Below, in pieces: positions 58,501-63,400 of a stretch of DNA of 64,000 nucleotides. The position numbers and the translations under genes were made by a program. Source of the DNA: Hippopus hippopus (taxonomy: Eukaryota; Mollusca; Bivalvia; Cardiida; Cardiidae); contig OX328112.1 of assembly GCA_946811185.2 (NCBI GenBank), positions 19,201,215 through 19,265,214 of the forward strand, given 5' to 3'. Numbering within the stretch: the first letter of the stretch is position 1; every line of letters begins with the position of its first letter. The notes below the pieces were generated by a model. It was not told where the DNA came from. It made no database searches and saw nothing but the letters and a program-made list of their open reading frames with translations.

Positions 58501-61431
58501 TAACCCTAAACCAGCTAAATAAGTGACATAAAACTTTCAAGTCGATGGTAAAAAAAACAAAATGTTGCTATTTCAAAGTTGTTTTGTGTGTGTGTGTTTT
58601 TTTTTTTGGGGGGGGGGGAAGAGAGACATCTCCTTATCAGACAGTGTAGATCAAGATAAGACTGCACTCTGTTCTTGATCTAAACTGTCTGCAAAGGACC
58701 TTGAGTTGCCCTTAGCAACCGAAGGATTAAGCCACAAATTTGCAGACGACAATTTATGTTTGTGCGTTTGTTGTTCGTATGGTGTATAAAACAATTTTCA
58801 ACATTATTTCAATCTTATAGCAGTGGTAAATGCATCAATCGATGCTTTCCTGGAGTTTCTTGTATAGGTACTTCTCACAATATTCTTCCGAAGCCACTTG
58901 CTGCTTTCCCATGAAAGAGGACTGAATCCTGTCTCAATGTCTATCGTCAATCCGACAACTTTCACAACAGTTTTGTTAAATGTGGATAAGTGTGAACCCT
59001 GTACTGTATAAGTGGAAATTTTTGCGATGAGGAAATTTTTGTGCTTCTGCAAAGTTGAAAAAATCACAAACTTTTTTGTTTGCATATTTTACAACAAGTA
59101 TATCAACAAATAATGAGTGTCTTGAATTCCCAAACATTTTCGTAAGCAAAATGTCTCGAATCGGTAATTTACAATTTTTTCGACAAACAAATATATCCAC
59201 ATAAACAGTAACATACATTCCCAAGTTTTAAAGAACCTGAAGAAGATAACCTATAAAAACTTTGAGAGAAATGGAGAAAATGATGGTAGCCAGCATTTTC
59301 TCATTTCCCTACAATGTTTTCTACTCTCTCAAAAACTTCAGTTCACTTGCATCCCTTTTGAATTTGCTGTCTTTGCTACCAGTGTAGATCAAAGATTGAA
59401 TCCCATAAAACTTGCCTTTGCCCTACACAGTCTGCTTAGCTGAGACAGTCTGGCCAAAGGCAACTTTGAAATTGCAACTCTATAGGTTTTATTTCTAGAC
59501 TAAAAATGTTGTTTATTTGGCACTTTAAAGTTTAGACATTTTTCATCAATGCAATACAATCAAAGTTCAAAAGCACCAACAACAATCTGATTTACCTCTG
59601 AGTCTTTGGTACCCTGCTTTACACACAACACCACCGAATTGGAAGAATAATAGAACACATCGCCGGGTACCATATGCTTAGCGTATCCATCCCCGTAGAC
59701 ACTGTATGCACAATACCAACAGTATTCACAACCATCTACTATGGCAGTATCTCCGTTTTGAATATCCTCAACATCCCCACAAACTCTATATTCTATGGCA
59801 CTATCTAGGTTTGAGGTATGGAAAGAAGCATCCTGGTCTATGAAATCTCGAGCAATACACTGATTATATCCATTGGTTACAGAATTCATGTGCAGCGGAC
59901 CGTCCCACATATACCGCCCAGGGTAGGAATGATTGTGACTTTTTTTAAGCCACCTTGAACACATTTGAACATGGTTACCATCGTACGAATAATCTCCATG
60001 GTTTCCGCTTTCGATTACATTATCATAGAAACCATTTTCCTCCCCACTTATATCACTTGCATCACTATACGGTGTTCTATTAACACTCAGACTTTGGTAA
60101 CAATCTAAATATTGGTCCCCGGCCCCACCATCTATATAAGAGTTCCATGTGTTAGGGCTGGGATCCAGGCTACTGCTTGTATCCAGCTCACTGGCCCAGG
60201 AACTGGCACTGTACTGACTACAGTTAGAATCACTGCTGACTCCTGCGTTGTAACTTGTGTCCACCTGTAGAGCTGTGCCATACTCGAGCCTCCCTAGACC
60301 ATGGATTGATAATCTATTTCCATCCAAGATCTTATCTCTATATCCAACAAACTTCTCCTCTATGATGTTAGAATCAACAGCCCCTCTTTTTTCTATTGCA
60401 ATCTCACCATTCTTTTTCAGCACTTTTTGCTCTGCATCTTCACAACCGACTTCAGAAGTTTTTGATTGAGTCACATGTTTATTAGCACCAGATAAAGTTT
60501 CAGCTGTTTTACAGTTCACAGCATCATCATCAGTATCATCAGTAATAATCAGACGCTTTCTAGCTGTATCATCTCTCTGATGCAATACCTTACCAGTATT
60601 ATTACTTTTCGAAGAAGAATCCTTTGAGTGTTTTTCATGATTTACCACACTATTGAAAGCTATTTCTTTGTTCGAATCCTGTAGACATGTAACTGTACTT
60701 CTATTCAAATTTTCTTGCTGTTCTTTTAATGTCCTTTTTTTAGATTGTTTGTTTTCTGCATTTGTTTCTACGAAATCTTGGTTATTTAATGAAGAACAAT
60801 GAAGTTTGTTCCCATTTTCATCATCAGTTGATATACCATCAGCACGGCTAACATCATGCTTTGACTTCTCATTACTAGATGATGAACAAACATCTTTACT
60901 TTTAGCAGAAAGAGAACTTGTTACATCATTGTTTTCTACTATTGCAAAGTCATTTGATTCACTTTTCTTACTCTCAGCGCCATTTTCCTTTGATTCTTTC
61001 TTCTTTGTGGAAGATCGTAGATGTTTTAGCTTTCTGACAGCAGATTTTTCATGTGGTTGAATATCAGTTCGTTCAGCATGTTCATTCTCAGCAATTTTAC
61101 CACAATCAGCAGTTGTTGAACATTTATGACTGTCAGACTTGACTGTGTCCAGAGTCAATGTCTTACATTTTCCATTAATTGTCCCTGAAGGATTTGTGGG
61201 CTCTTTTCCTTTAATCGCAGAACCAGCCAATCTTTCCGTACTGGACGTTTTGATATCCACTCCATGTTGTCTTTTCCTTCCGTCCACATCTTGTTCTTCC
61301 TCAACATCTGACGGATTTACGTAGTCAAAATAGTCAATAAATGGGGCGTCTTTGTTTGACTCCAGTCTGGCTGTATTTCCATGGTAACTTGTAGGATAGT
61401 ACCGCCCACCATGGTAACTACCTGAGCAGAG
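31066..61431 (-). CDS. LARP4: La-related protein 4 (LARP4/LARP4B) orthologue, 17 exons, 5' end incomplete
   Basis: Seventeen minus-strand exons join with GT..AG sites and matching phase to give 1551 codons and a TGA stop. Residues below are counted from the first exon seen. Order: low-complexity region 1-612; PAM2 peptide LNPNASVF at 620-627; La motif about 762-852 ([19 protein letters not shown]); RRM-like domain about 855-930 ([21 protein letters not shown]); Pro/Asn/His-rich linker; [33 protein letters not shown]-rich tail. The domain blocks match vertebrate LARP4 closely. Known role of the family: a cytoplasmic RNA-binding protein that contacts poly(A) and poly(A)-binding protein and stabilises mRNA. 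Vertebrate proteins are about 720-740 residues; without the first exon this one would be 939. The real start codon is not in the exons found. Choice of LARP4 versus LARP4B is not meaningful for an invertebrate single orthologue. Confidence 0.93.
31581..31655. repeat. 75 bp foldback in LARP4 intron 16
   Basis: Arms AATTCGAAGACTAGGCATTT and GATTGGCTGAGAC with inverse, loop ATTTC; about two mismatches. Contains paired ATTGG/CCAAT boxes. Only one copy seen. Confidence 0.85.
31728..31900 (-). mobile_element. S1 SINE fragment in LARP4 intron 16
   Basis: GATTCTTTCCAAGCC, ATCAATCCTCAGAAAGAA and GAGCTGGGAACCAATG match the S1 body and box B region. Confidence 0.65.
32294..32489. repeat. Four-copy tandem repeat at the 3' end of LARP4 exon 16
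   Basis: Unit includes TATTTGCACCGTGTATTTAT and CACTAGAAGG; copies begin near 32299, 32348, 32397 and 32451, spacing 49, 49 and 54 bp. Only the last (highest coordinate) copy lies in the exon. Confidence 0.9.
32439..32526 (-). CDS. LARP4: LARP4 exon 16, with tandemly repeated 3' end
   Basis: Acceptor GATGTTTTACAG, donor AAG|GTAAGT, phase 2 in and 0 out. Ends [16 protein letters not shown]. The last 37-40 bp of the exon recur three more times in the downstream intron. The farthest copy keeps an open frame ending QPKEWLKQ and its own donor CAG|GTAGTG at 32275/32274. Confidence 0.78.
32809..33068. mobile_element. M3 MITE with two internal hairpins, LARP4 intron 15
   Basis: Inverted ends ATATGGTCTGCAACATACG; two hairpins, around 32868-32902 (CTTGGATCAGCCTGCG) and 32985-33020 (TCTCGGATCAGCCTGCGC). 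Confidence 0.87.
33597..33661. repeat. M4 palindrome, LARP4 intron 15
   Basis: GCAGACAGTGTAAATCAAGA and inverse with scattered mismatches. Confidence 0.8.
33891..34249 (-). CDS. LARP4: LARP4 exon 15: SDVVKG block and Ser/Thr-rich region
   Basis: Acceptor ATTTTCCTTACAG, donor CAG|GTAAGT, phase 0 in and 2 out. [15 protein letters not shown] matches vertebrate RMSDVVKGVYKEKD. The rest is Ser/Thr-rich. Confidence 0.92.
34278..34532. mobile_element. M2 MITE 28 bp upstream of LARP4 exon 15
   Basis: AAGCCATGCTGTGTGAAAAG start, perfect hairpin GTTAGCCTGCGCAATCTGCGC, end CCCCCTTTTCTCAGAGCTCA. Confidence 0.88.
34625..34847 (+). mobile_element. M1 hairpin MITE, LARP4 intron 14
   Basis: TTAACCTTTTACCAGCCTAC start; right arm ends TTTGATAAAGGGTAA. 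Confidence 0.82.
34955..35221 (-). mobile_element. tRNA-derived SINE (family S2), full length, LARP4 intron 14
   Basis: Same head and body as the 55674 copy, with a (CCAA)n tail, and a perfect 13 bp target duplication GCAAAAAGTTTGG at 34942-34954 and 35222-35234. Confidence 0.9.
35454..35518. repeat. M4 palindrome, LARP4 intron 14
   Basis: CAGACGAAGTAGATAAAAAT and inverse, mismatched. Confidence 0.75.
35687..35812 (-). CDS. LARP4: LARP4 exon 14: SFPPLPG block
   Basis: 42 codons, phase 0 both sides, acceptor GTTTCTTTTGCAG, donor [24 protein letters not shown] matches vertebrate FDLLASNFPPLPGSS. Confidence 0.93.
36150..36300 (-). mobile_element. S1 SINE fragment in LARP4 intron 13
   Basis: GGTATTAAACAACATTTTCAAC through CTAGCCAATGGCTTTTTCC; the head half is replaced by an M1 copy. 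Confidence 0.55.
36511..36562 (-). CDS. LARP4: LARP4 exon 13: 17-codon basic microexon
   Basis: 52 bp, acceptor GTGCTCTTCACAG, donor TCA|GTAAGT, phase 2 in and 0 out. Encodes [17 protein letters not shown], matching vertebrate RGRRRREDDRIS, which confirms both splice sites. Confidence 0.88.
37050..37311 (+). mobile_element. M1 hairpin MITE with partly duplicated left arm, LARP4 intron 12
   Basis: The segment CTTATTCATATC recurs within the left arm. Hairpin carries CAGCAG for CAGCAT. Confidence 0.78.
37445..37837 (-). CDS. LARP4: LARP4 exon 12: Asn/His-rich linker
   Basis: Acceptor TTTCCATTTTCAG, donor GG|GTGGGT, phase 2 in and 2 out. 131 codons with runs of Asn and His ([24 protein letters not shown]). 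No domain. A second possible donor, TGG|GTAACT, lies 4 bp further on but would break the frame with exon 13. Confidence 0.87.
37858..38093 (-). mobile_element. S2 SINE, diverged copy
   Basis: Body and box B (GGGTATCGAAGTC on the plus strand) recognisable; head mutated. Begins about 21 bp upstream of LARP4 exon 12. Confidence 0.8.
38094..39486. other. LARP4 intron 11, mostly unique sequence
   Basis: The longest stretch of LARP4 intron without M1 to M5. Poly(A) and poly(C) runs at 38608 and 38870. No exon-like frame seen. Confidence 0.45.
39487..39605 (-). CDS. LARP4: LARP4 exon 11
   Basis: Acceptor CGCTTTTTCTACAG, donor AG|GTAATT, phase 0 in and 2 out. Encodes [20 protein letters not shown] and an Asn/Arg-rich end. 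A mariner element begins only 31 bp upstream of the acceptor. Confidence 0.87.
39635..41038 (-). mobile_element. mariner element, 1.4 kb, intact ends, transposase degenerate, in LARP4 intron 10
   Basis: Ends read TA|CGAGGGTTGTCCCAAAA on both sides (39635-39653 and, inverted, 41020-41038), with TA target duplication. Minus-strand remnants match mariner transposase: [14 protein letters not shown] near 40620, and [25 protein letters not shown] and EFYREFF nearer 40100-39850. Frames are broken and the middle catalytic part is lost. The right end lies next to a SINE-like fragment; the left end is 31 bp from the acceptor of LARP4 exon 11. Confidence 0.88.
41041..41270 (-). mobile_element. SINE-like element (third family) next to the mariner
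   Basis: Begins TTGACTGAATGAATGGTG and ends with a tRNA-like box B region (AAAATCTGGGGCCTC) and ACCACTCAGGACCC. Related sequence at 43510-43715 and 13694-13870. Classification is tentative. Confidence 0.5.
41277..41498 (+). mobile_element. M1 hairpin MITE, LARP4 intron 10
   Basis: TTAACCTTTTACAAGACATC start; right half of the hairpin mutated (TTACAAGCATAACC). Confidence 0.8.
41590..41856. mobile_element. M3 MITE with two internal hairpins, LARP4 intron 10
   Basis: Ends ATATGGCTGGCAACACAC and inverted TGTTGTAGGCCATAT; hairpins at about 41644-41685 and 41762-41805, the second diverged. Confidence 0.85.
42081..42287 (+). mobile_element. M1 hairpin MITE, LARP4 intron 10
   Basis: Left arm from TACCAAACAACAAGTG; ends GTGTGGCAATGGGTTAA. 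A reverse partial copy precedes it at 41930-42080. Confidence 0.8.
42374..42451 (-). CDS. LARP4: LARP4 exon 10: 26-residue Pro-rich exon
   Basis: Phase 0 both sides, acceptor TTTTTTTCAG, donor ATG|GTATGT. Encodes [20 protein letters not shown], comparable to the YSIVPQSWSPNPTP segment of vertebrate LARP4. Confidence 0.88.
42984..43190 (-). CDS. LARP4: LARP4 exon 9: end of RRM and proline-rich linker
   Basis: 69 codons, phase 0 both sides, acceptor TTTTTGCACAG, donor [17 protein letters not shown] continues the last RRM strand, NGYIKRM matches vertebrate NGYRLM, and APPP-rich sequence follows. Confidence 0.92.
43510..43712 (-). mobile_element. SINE-like element (third family), LARP4 intron 8
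   Basis: Shares the GGTATTTTACTTCAATCTTAA start and the CTACACTTAACC end with the 41041 element in order and spacing, but is diverged. Confidence 0.4.
43714..43930 (-). mobile_element. M1 hairpin MITE, LARP4 intron 8
   Basis: TTAACCCTTTATCACACAAT start, hairpin with TTCTTC variant, left arm abuts an M5 element at 43934. Confidence 0.85.
43934..44135 (+). mobile_element. M5 MITE, LARP4 intron 8
   Basis: TACTGTATACATG start, TTTCCACTTATACAGTA end. Confidence 0.8.
44436..44720 (-). mobile_element. S1 SINE in LARP4 intron 8 to 9 side
   Basis: Full-length body with degraded head; GCCACTGGCTGCTTTCCC and GAGAGAGGATGAATCCTGTC on the plus strand. Confidence 0.82.
44834..44998 (-). CDS. LARP4: LARP4 exon 8: RRM-like domain core
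   Basis: Exactly 55 codons, phase 0 both sides, acceptor CTATTGTAG, donor ATG|GTGAGT. Contains [20 protein letters not shown] and [20 protein letters not shown]. This is the diagnostic block that identifies the gene as LARP4/4B. Confidence 0.97.
45056..45240 (-). mobile_element. M1 hairpin MITE, LARP4 intron 7
   Basis: Right arm and hairpin (ATGCTGCTAGGCAGCAT) present, left arm cut; further fragments follow to about 45485. Confidence 0.75.
45514..45764. mobile_element. M2 MITE, LARP4 intron 7
   Basis: GATGCTCTCTGAAAAGGGGG start; hairpin shortened; ATTGCTCA end. Confidence 0.82.
46064..46167 (-). CDS. LARP4: LARP4 exon 7: end of La motif, linker, first RRM strand
   Basis: Acceptor CATCTTTTGTAG, donor GAG|GTGAGT, phase 1 in and 0 out. 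[12 protein letters not shown] is identical to the vertebrate sequence as I remember it, and [16 protein letters not shown] opens the RRM-like domain. Confidence 0.95.
46309..46539 (+). mobile_element. M1 hairpin MITE, LARP4 intron 6
   Basis: TTAATTCTTTACCACACTG to GTGTGGTTAAGAGTTGA. Confidence 0.85.
46650..46870 (-). mobile_element. S1 SINE, diverged, LARP4 intron 6
   Basis: GATTGTACGGTGTTTAATGG through CTGAAAAATCATTAGTGGC and AATGAATCCTGCC; head partly lost. Confidence 0.72.
47145..47281 (-). CDS. LARP4: LARP4 exon 6: La motif core
   Basis: Acceptor TTTTTTTCAG, donor AGAG|GTAGGG, phase 2 in and 1 out. Encodes [20 protein letters not shown] and [20 protein letters not shown]. The vertebrate counterpart reads IWTVANMEEIKKL, so a conserved Trp is Ala here. 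Confidence 0.93.
47856..48066 (+). mobile_element. M1 hairpin MITE, LARP4 intron 5
   Basis: Left end worn; centre TGCTGGTTACCAGCA and right arm clear. Ends 28 bp from the exon 5 donor. Confidence 0.82.
48094..48190 (-). CDS. LARP4: LARP4 exon 5: start of the La motif
   Basis: Acceptor TGTATTCACAG, donor AAG|GTGAGT, phase 1 in and 2 out. Encodes [20 protein letters not shown], the first helices of the La motif, equivalent to the DLKECLKKQLEFCFS segment of vertebrate LARP4. Confidence 0.93.
48219..48660 (+). mobile_element. Cluster of M1 partial copies
   Basis: A left arm cut at 48358, a second left arm with hairpin at 48359-48570, and a hairpin remnant with right arm to about 48652. Confidence 0.75.
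48744..48972 (+). mobile_element. M1 hairpin MITE 58 bp downstream of LARP4 exon 4
   Basis: TTAACTCATTACCAAACCAC to TTGTAAACAATTAA; hairpin nearly perfect. Confidence 0.88.
49030..49202 (-). CDS. LARP4: LARP4 exon 4: linker before the La motif
   Basis: Acceptor TTTATTTTCCAG, donor CAG|GTACAA, phase 2 in and 1 out. Encodes [16 protein letters not shown] and an Asn/Thr/Asp-rich continuation ending ASQVQS. Flanked by M1 elements 33 bp upstream and 58 bp downstream. Confidence 0.87.
49235..49462 (+). mobile_element. M1 hairpin MITE 33 bp upstream of LARP4 exon 4
   Basis: TTAACTCTTTACCACATGAC to GTGTGGTAAAGGGTTAA. It ends inside the acceptor region of exon 4. Confidence 0.9.
49608..49806 (+). 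mobile_element. S1 SINE, 5' truncated, with (AATC)n tail
   Basis: Clean body from CCTCTCTCACCGCTGATC to GGTGTTAAACACC and AATCAATCAATC. This is the best-preserved S1 tail in the window. Confidence 0.82.
49979..50207 (+). mobile_element. M1 hairpin MITE, full length
   Basis: TTAACCCTTTACCAGACGAC to GTAGTAAAGGGTTAA. Confidence 0.9.
50228..50451 (-). mobile_element. M1 hairpin MITE, full length
   Basis: Right arm first, hairpin perfect (AATGCTGGTAACCAGCATT), left arm ends GGTAACAGTTAA. Confidence 0.88.
51359..51592 (-). mobile_element. M1 hairpin MITE
   Basis: TTAAATCTTTACCAAACAATC start, GTTTGGTAAAGCATTAA end. Further copies at 51012-51226 and, with central deletions, 51655-51833 and 51829-52015. 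Confidence 0.85.
52414..52480. repeat. M4 palindrome, LARP4 intron 3
   Basis: GCAGGCAGCATAGATCAAGA and inverse. Another copy at 58638-58692. Confidence 0.82.
52640..52775 (-). mobile_element. S2 SINE, truncated body
   Basis: Contains CATGTGTTTCCTGACTTT, CACTGACTACT and the AGAAAGAAAGT segment of S2; no tRNA head. Confidence 0.65.
52841..53103. mobile_element. M2 MITE, LARP4 intron 3
   Basis: Hairpin CAGGTCAGCCTGCACAG and inverse intact; ends TGAGTCATTC and CCCCCTTTTCACAGATCACAG. Confidence 0.85.
53165..53282 (-). CDS. LARP4: LARP4 exon 3: acidic linker
   Basis: Acceptor TTATTATTACAG, donor CAA|GTAAGT, phase 1 in and 2 out. It encodes [18 protein letters not shown] and a short Ser/Asp/Tyr-rich continuation ending NLVF. 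No domain. An M1 element ends about 30 bp upstream of the acceptor. Confidence 0.87.
53312..53538 (+). mobile_element. M1 hairpin MITE next to LARP4 exon 3
   Basis: TCAACTCTTTACCAAACGAC to TGGTAATGGGTTAA. Its low-coordinate end is 29 bp from the exon 3 acceptor. Confidence 0.9.
53627..54076 (+). mobile_element. Older M1 copy interrupted by the 53687-53915 insertion
   Basis: Left arm GAAAGCATTTGCCAACCACAAA stops at TTAA; after the insertion the arm continues to a mutated central hairpin (AGTGCTGGTTATCAGCATTTT) and right arm. Confidence 0.85.
53687..53915 (+). mobile_element. M1 hairpin MITE inserted at TTAA of an older M1 copy
   Basis: Complete element between TTAA 53687-53690 and TTAA 53912-53915. 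The older copy resumes exactly where it stopped: left part 53627-53690, right part 53912-54076. This fixes the element ends and the four-base target duplication. Confidence 0.92.
54093..54321 (+). mobile_element. M1 hairpin MITE, full length, LARP4 intron 2
   Basis: TTAACTCTTTACCAAACGAC to GTTTGGTAAAGGGTTAA; hairpin slightly mutated. Confidence 0.9.
54414..54555 (-). CDS. LARP4: LARP4 exon 2: PAM2 peptide
   Basis: Acceptor CTCTTTCCAG, donor G|GTGAGT, phase 0 in and 1 out. It encodes [15 protein letters not shown] then a Ser/Thr/Gln/Asn-rich stretch ending [14 protein letters not shown] fits the PAM2 consensus (LNxxAxxF) that binds the MLLE domain of poly(A)-binding protein. Vertebrate LARP4 has Trp where this has Phe627. 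Confidence 0.92.
55007..55235 (+). mobile_element. M1 hairpin MITE, full length
   Basis: TTAACTCTTTACCACACGAC to GTGTGGTAAAGGATTAA. Its left TTAA is preceded by GCAGCCGAAGGA, an end of the M4 family, and its right TTAA starts an internally deleted reverse copy at 55232-55353. Confidence 0.92.
55453..55949 (+). mobile_element. M1 hairpin MITE split by an S2 SINE
   Basis: TTAACTCTTTACCACACAAC at the left; the right end GTGTGGTAAATG is duplicated around the SINE and is followed by ATTAA. Confidence 0.9.
55674..55931 (-). mobile_element. tRNA-derived SINE (family S2), full length, inside an M1 element
   Basis: Read on the minus strand it starts with a tRNA-like head containing box A (TGGCTCAGTGG) and box B (AGTTCGATACC), then a 190 bp body ending GTTAAACCCCAATACAA. 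Flanked by the exact 13 bp duplication TGTGTGGTAAATG at 55661-55673 and 55932-55944. Nearly identical to the copy at 34955-35221. Confidence 0.9.
56934..57136 (+). mobile_element. M1 element lacking one hairpin strand
   Basis: Reads GGAGAAAATGCTGGTCCTTTTCCC: half of the central palindrome is deleted. More decayed copies flank it at 56570-56730, 57210-57400 and 57604-57690. Confidence 0.82.
57701..57929 (-). mobile_element. M1 hairpin MITE, full length
   Basis: Right arm first (ACCACACAATCCCGAG), near-perfect hairpin at 57760-57825, left arm ends GGTAAAGAGTTAA. Shares TTAA 57926-57929 with the next copy. Confidence 0.92.
57926..58154 (-). mobile_element. M1 hairpin MITE, full length, abutting the previous copy
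   Basis: Starts TTAACCCTTTACCACACAAT and ends GGTAAAGGGTTAA, with that TTAA shared by a third, left-truncated copy at 58151-58282. Confidence 0.92.
58151..58503 (+). mobile_element. Two M1 copies in series
   Basis: 58151-58282 lacks most of its left arm; 58283-58503 is almost complete and ends GGTTAAGGATTAA. Confidence 0.8.
58768..58955 (-). mobile_element. S1 SINE fragment, LARP4 intron 1
   Basis: TGCTTTCCTGGAGTTTCTTG and GAAGCCACTTGCTGC match the S1 body; head missing. Confidence 0.65.
59002..59210 (-). mobile_element. M5 MITE, LARP4 intron 1
   Basis: TACTGTATAAGTGGAAATTT start, TATCCACATAAACAGTA end. Confidence 0.8.
59596..61431 (-). CDS. LARP4: LARP4 exon 1 of those found: 612-codon N-terminal extension exon
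   Basis: An open frame runs from an in-frame TAA at 61483-61485 to the donor GAG|GTAAAT at 59596/59595. No in-frame ATG precedes about codon 480, so this cannot be the initiating exon. A good acceptor, TTTCTTCACAG, sits at 61432-61442 and gives a phase-0 start. The exon is phase 0 at both ends, so it can be included or skipped without frameshift. The product is disordered in appearance: Ser, Lys, Asn, Asp and Glu rich in its first 370 residues with basic runs such as [10 protein letters not shown], then Tyr, Gly and Ser rich with several Cys (CEYCWYC). I recognise no domain. Its upstream boundary is an inference; the donor and the join to the PAM2 exon are well supported. Confidence 0.75.
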
Positions 61432-61941
61432 CTGTGAAGAAAGACTCCAGGTTTCGTAGTTGGAATCCACGTTTAGATTTTTTTATGGCTAGATACAGTT
61501 ACAATTAGATGTTTCTCTAATTTTTTTCAGCCTTCAATATGATGAGTCAAAAAGTTCTTTGATGTTTTATGTTTGTTCAGAGTCACTACACAAAATCAGT
61601 TATAAACAATTACATGTTCATGTCTGTCACTAAAATTCACAACATTATTGTCTCAGTATCATGCCTCTTTTCTCTCTTATGCTCTAGATACAAATTAAAA
61701 TAACAAATAAAGTTACTGTGGACTAAGCAGATCAAGATTGGATGGCACAGTGCATTCTGATCTTAGATAAATATACTAAGACTGGTATTCTGGTCCATTA
61801 ACAACATTTTCTACCCACTGAAAGACAAATCTCACTACTTGAGCCACATTTAGTTTGTTATCTGCAAAATTTAGTGCTTTCAATATACTGGGATGAAGTG
61901 CATTGGGGATGAATTAACCCTATACCACAAAATCACAGGAT

Positions 61942-62604
61942 TTAACGCTTTACCACACATTCCCAACTATTAAGGATCTTTATGGAGAAGCATTTTGCAA
62001 ACATTGTGGGAAAAGGAGAAAATGTAACCAGCATTTTCTCCTTTTCCAACTATGTTTTCTTCGCTATAAAAGACAAATGCCATTATTTGAATCCCATTTA
62101 AATTGTAGTCTGCAAATACTTTCAATTTGTCTACATTTTTCTTGTGTGGTAAAGAGTCAAGGTCCCTAAGAAAGAAAGCGGCATAAAACGTTTTGGGAAA
62201 AGGAGAAAATGCTGGTAACCAGAATTTTCTCCTTTTCCCAAATTGTTTTCTACCCTTTCCAAAACACTTCCTCTACCCTTTCCAAAACACTTTCCATCAT
62301 TTCAGCTATCTCTAATTTGTCATCTGCAATACCTGACAATTTGGCCCTGTCTTAAATTTTGTGCTGTGGTAAAGGTTTAAAGCTTTGCAAAACAAATTAG
62401 AACCAACAGTCTGTAAGGAACGAGACTTTTGAAAATGCTGTTGGAAATGAAGAAAATGCTGGTATCCTGCATCTTCTCTACTTTAAACAATGTTTTCCAC
62501 CCTTTCAAAGATAAATTCCATCATTTGAGCATCATTCGATTTTCCGTCTGCAAATGCTTTCAGTTTGGATAACTCTTAAATATTGTTGTCTGGTAAAGGG
62601 TTAA
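61942..62604 (-). mobile_element. Three M1 copies head to tail
   Basis: 61942-62160, 62157-62380 and 62385-62604, each right arm first. A stray right-arm end lies at 61914-61941. Central hairpins are progressively mutated. Confidence 0.82.
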
Positions 62605-62646
62605 ATTCATGTTTGTAGAGCGTGACAAAAGTGAGACACACAAACA

Positions 62647-62880
62647 TTAATCCTTTACCAATGACAAAATTTTTGACTTGTCCAAACTGAAAGCATTAAA
62701 TTTTGCAGACAACAAATTAAATATAGCTCAAATGATGATTTCTGTCTTTGACAGGGTAGAAAACATGGTGGGAAAAGGAGAAAATGCTGGTTACCAGCAT
62801 TTTCTCCTTTTCCCATCATGTTTTCATAAGTCTTCTTGTTCAGGGTTGTTAAAATTCGGAGCTGTGTGGTAAAGGAATAA
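62647..62880 (+). mobile_element. M1 hairpin MITE, full length
   Basis: TTAATCCTTTACCAATGAC to GTGTGGTAAAGGAATAA with a perfect 60 bp central hairpin. Confidence 0.9.
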
Positions 62881-62911
62881 CAAGATAGCTGGGTAACTGA
62901 GCAACTCAACT

Positions 62912-63300
62912 TTTTTAACAAACTGCAAAACTATAAACTCGACCAGTTTAACATAGCTGCAGATGACAAATCAAAATATGGCTAAAACCAACGGTTTTGT
63001 CTTTGAAAGGGTAGAGCACAATATGGCACAGGGAGAAAATCGTATTTAAGACCACATTCTCCTTTTCCTTCAGTATTTTCAAAAGTCTTCTTTCATTAAA
63101 TAGTTAGCTATGTAATCATCCAACTTAACTTTTTACCATATAAAAGACTTCAGATCTTGACCAATTTGACAGCATAAAATTTTTGCGGACAAAAAAGAAA
63201 AGACTCAGATGATGGATTTTGTCTTTCAAAGGATGGAGAACATTGTGGGAAAAGATGAAAAGCTTATTACCATCATTTTCTCCTCTTCCCTATTGTTTTC
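62912..63300 (+). mobile_element. Two diverged M1 copies
   Basis: Left arms recognisable (TTTGTCTTTGAAAGGGTAGA, TTTGTCTTTCAAAGGATGGA); hairpins degraded. Confidence 0.65.
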
Positions 63301-63342
63301 TATAGCCTTGTGACAAATACAGTCTATACACATTTAAAAGAT

Positions 63343-63400
63343 TAGGGGGGGGGGGGGTAGGGGGGTCCAAACTCAAAGATACAGGGGGGTGGGGGGCAGA
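63343..63400. repeat. G-rich tract
   Basis: G13 followed by GTAGGGGGGTCC and GGGGGGTGGGGGGC: enough G runs for quadruplex formation on the plus strand. Confidence 0.75.

Noticed and set aside
60257..61324. Several plus-strand open frames opposite LARP4 exon 1
   Set aside because: Antisense shadows of the low-complexity coding exon; Ser/Phe-rich by reverse complement only.
921..63300. Regular hairpins as a CRISPR array or rho-independent terminators
   Set aside because: Spacing is irregular, elements are transposon-like with TTAA ends and the genome is eukaryotic.
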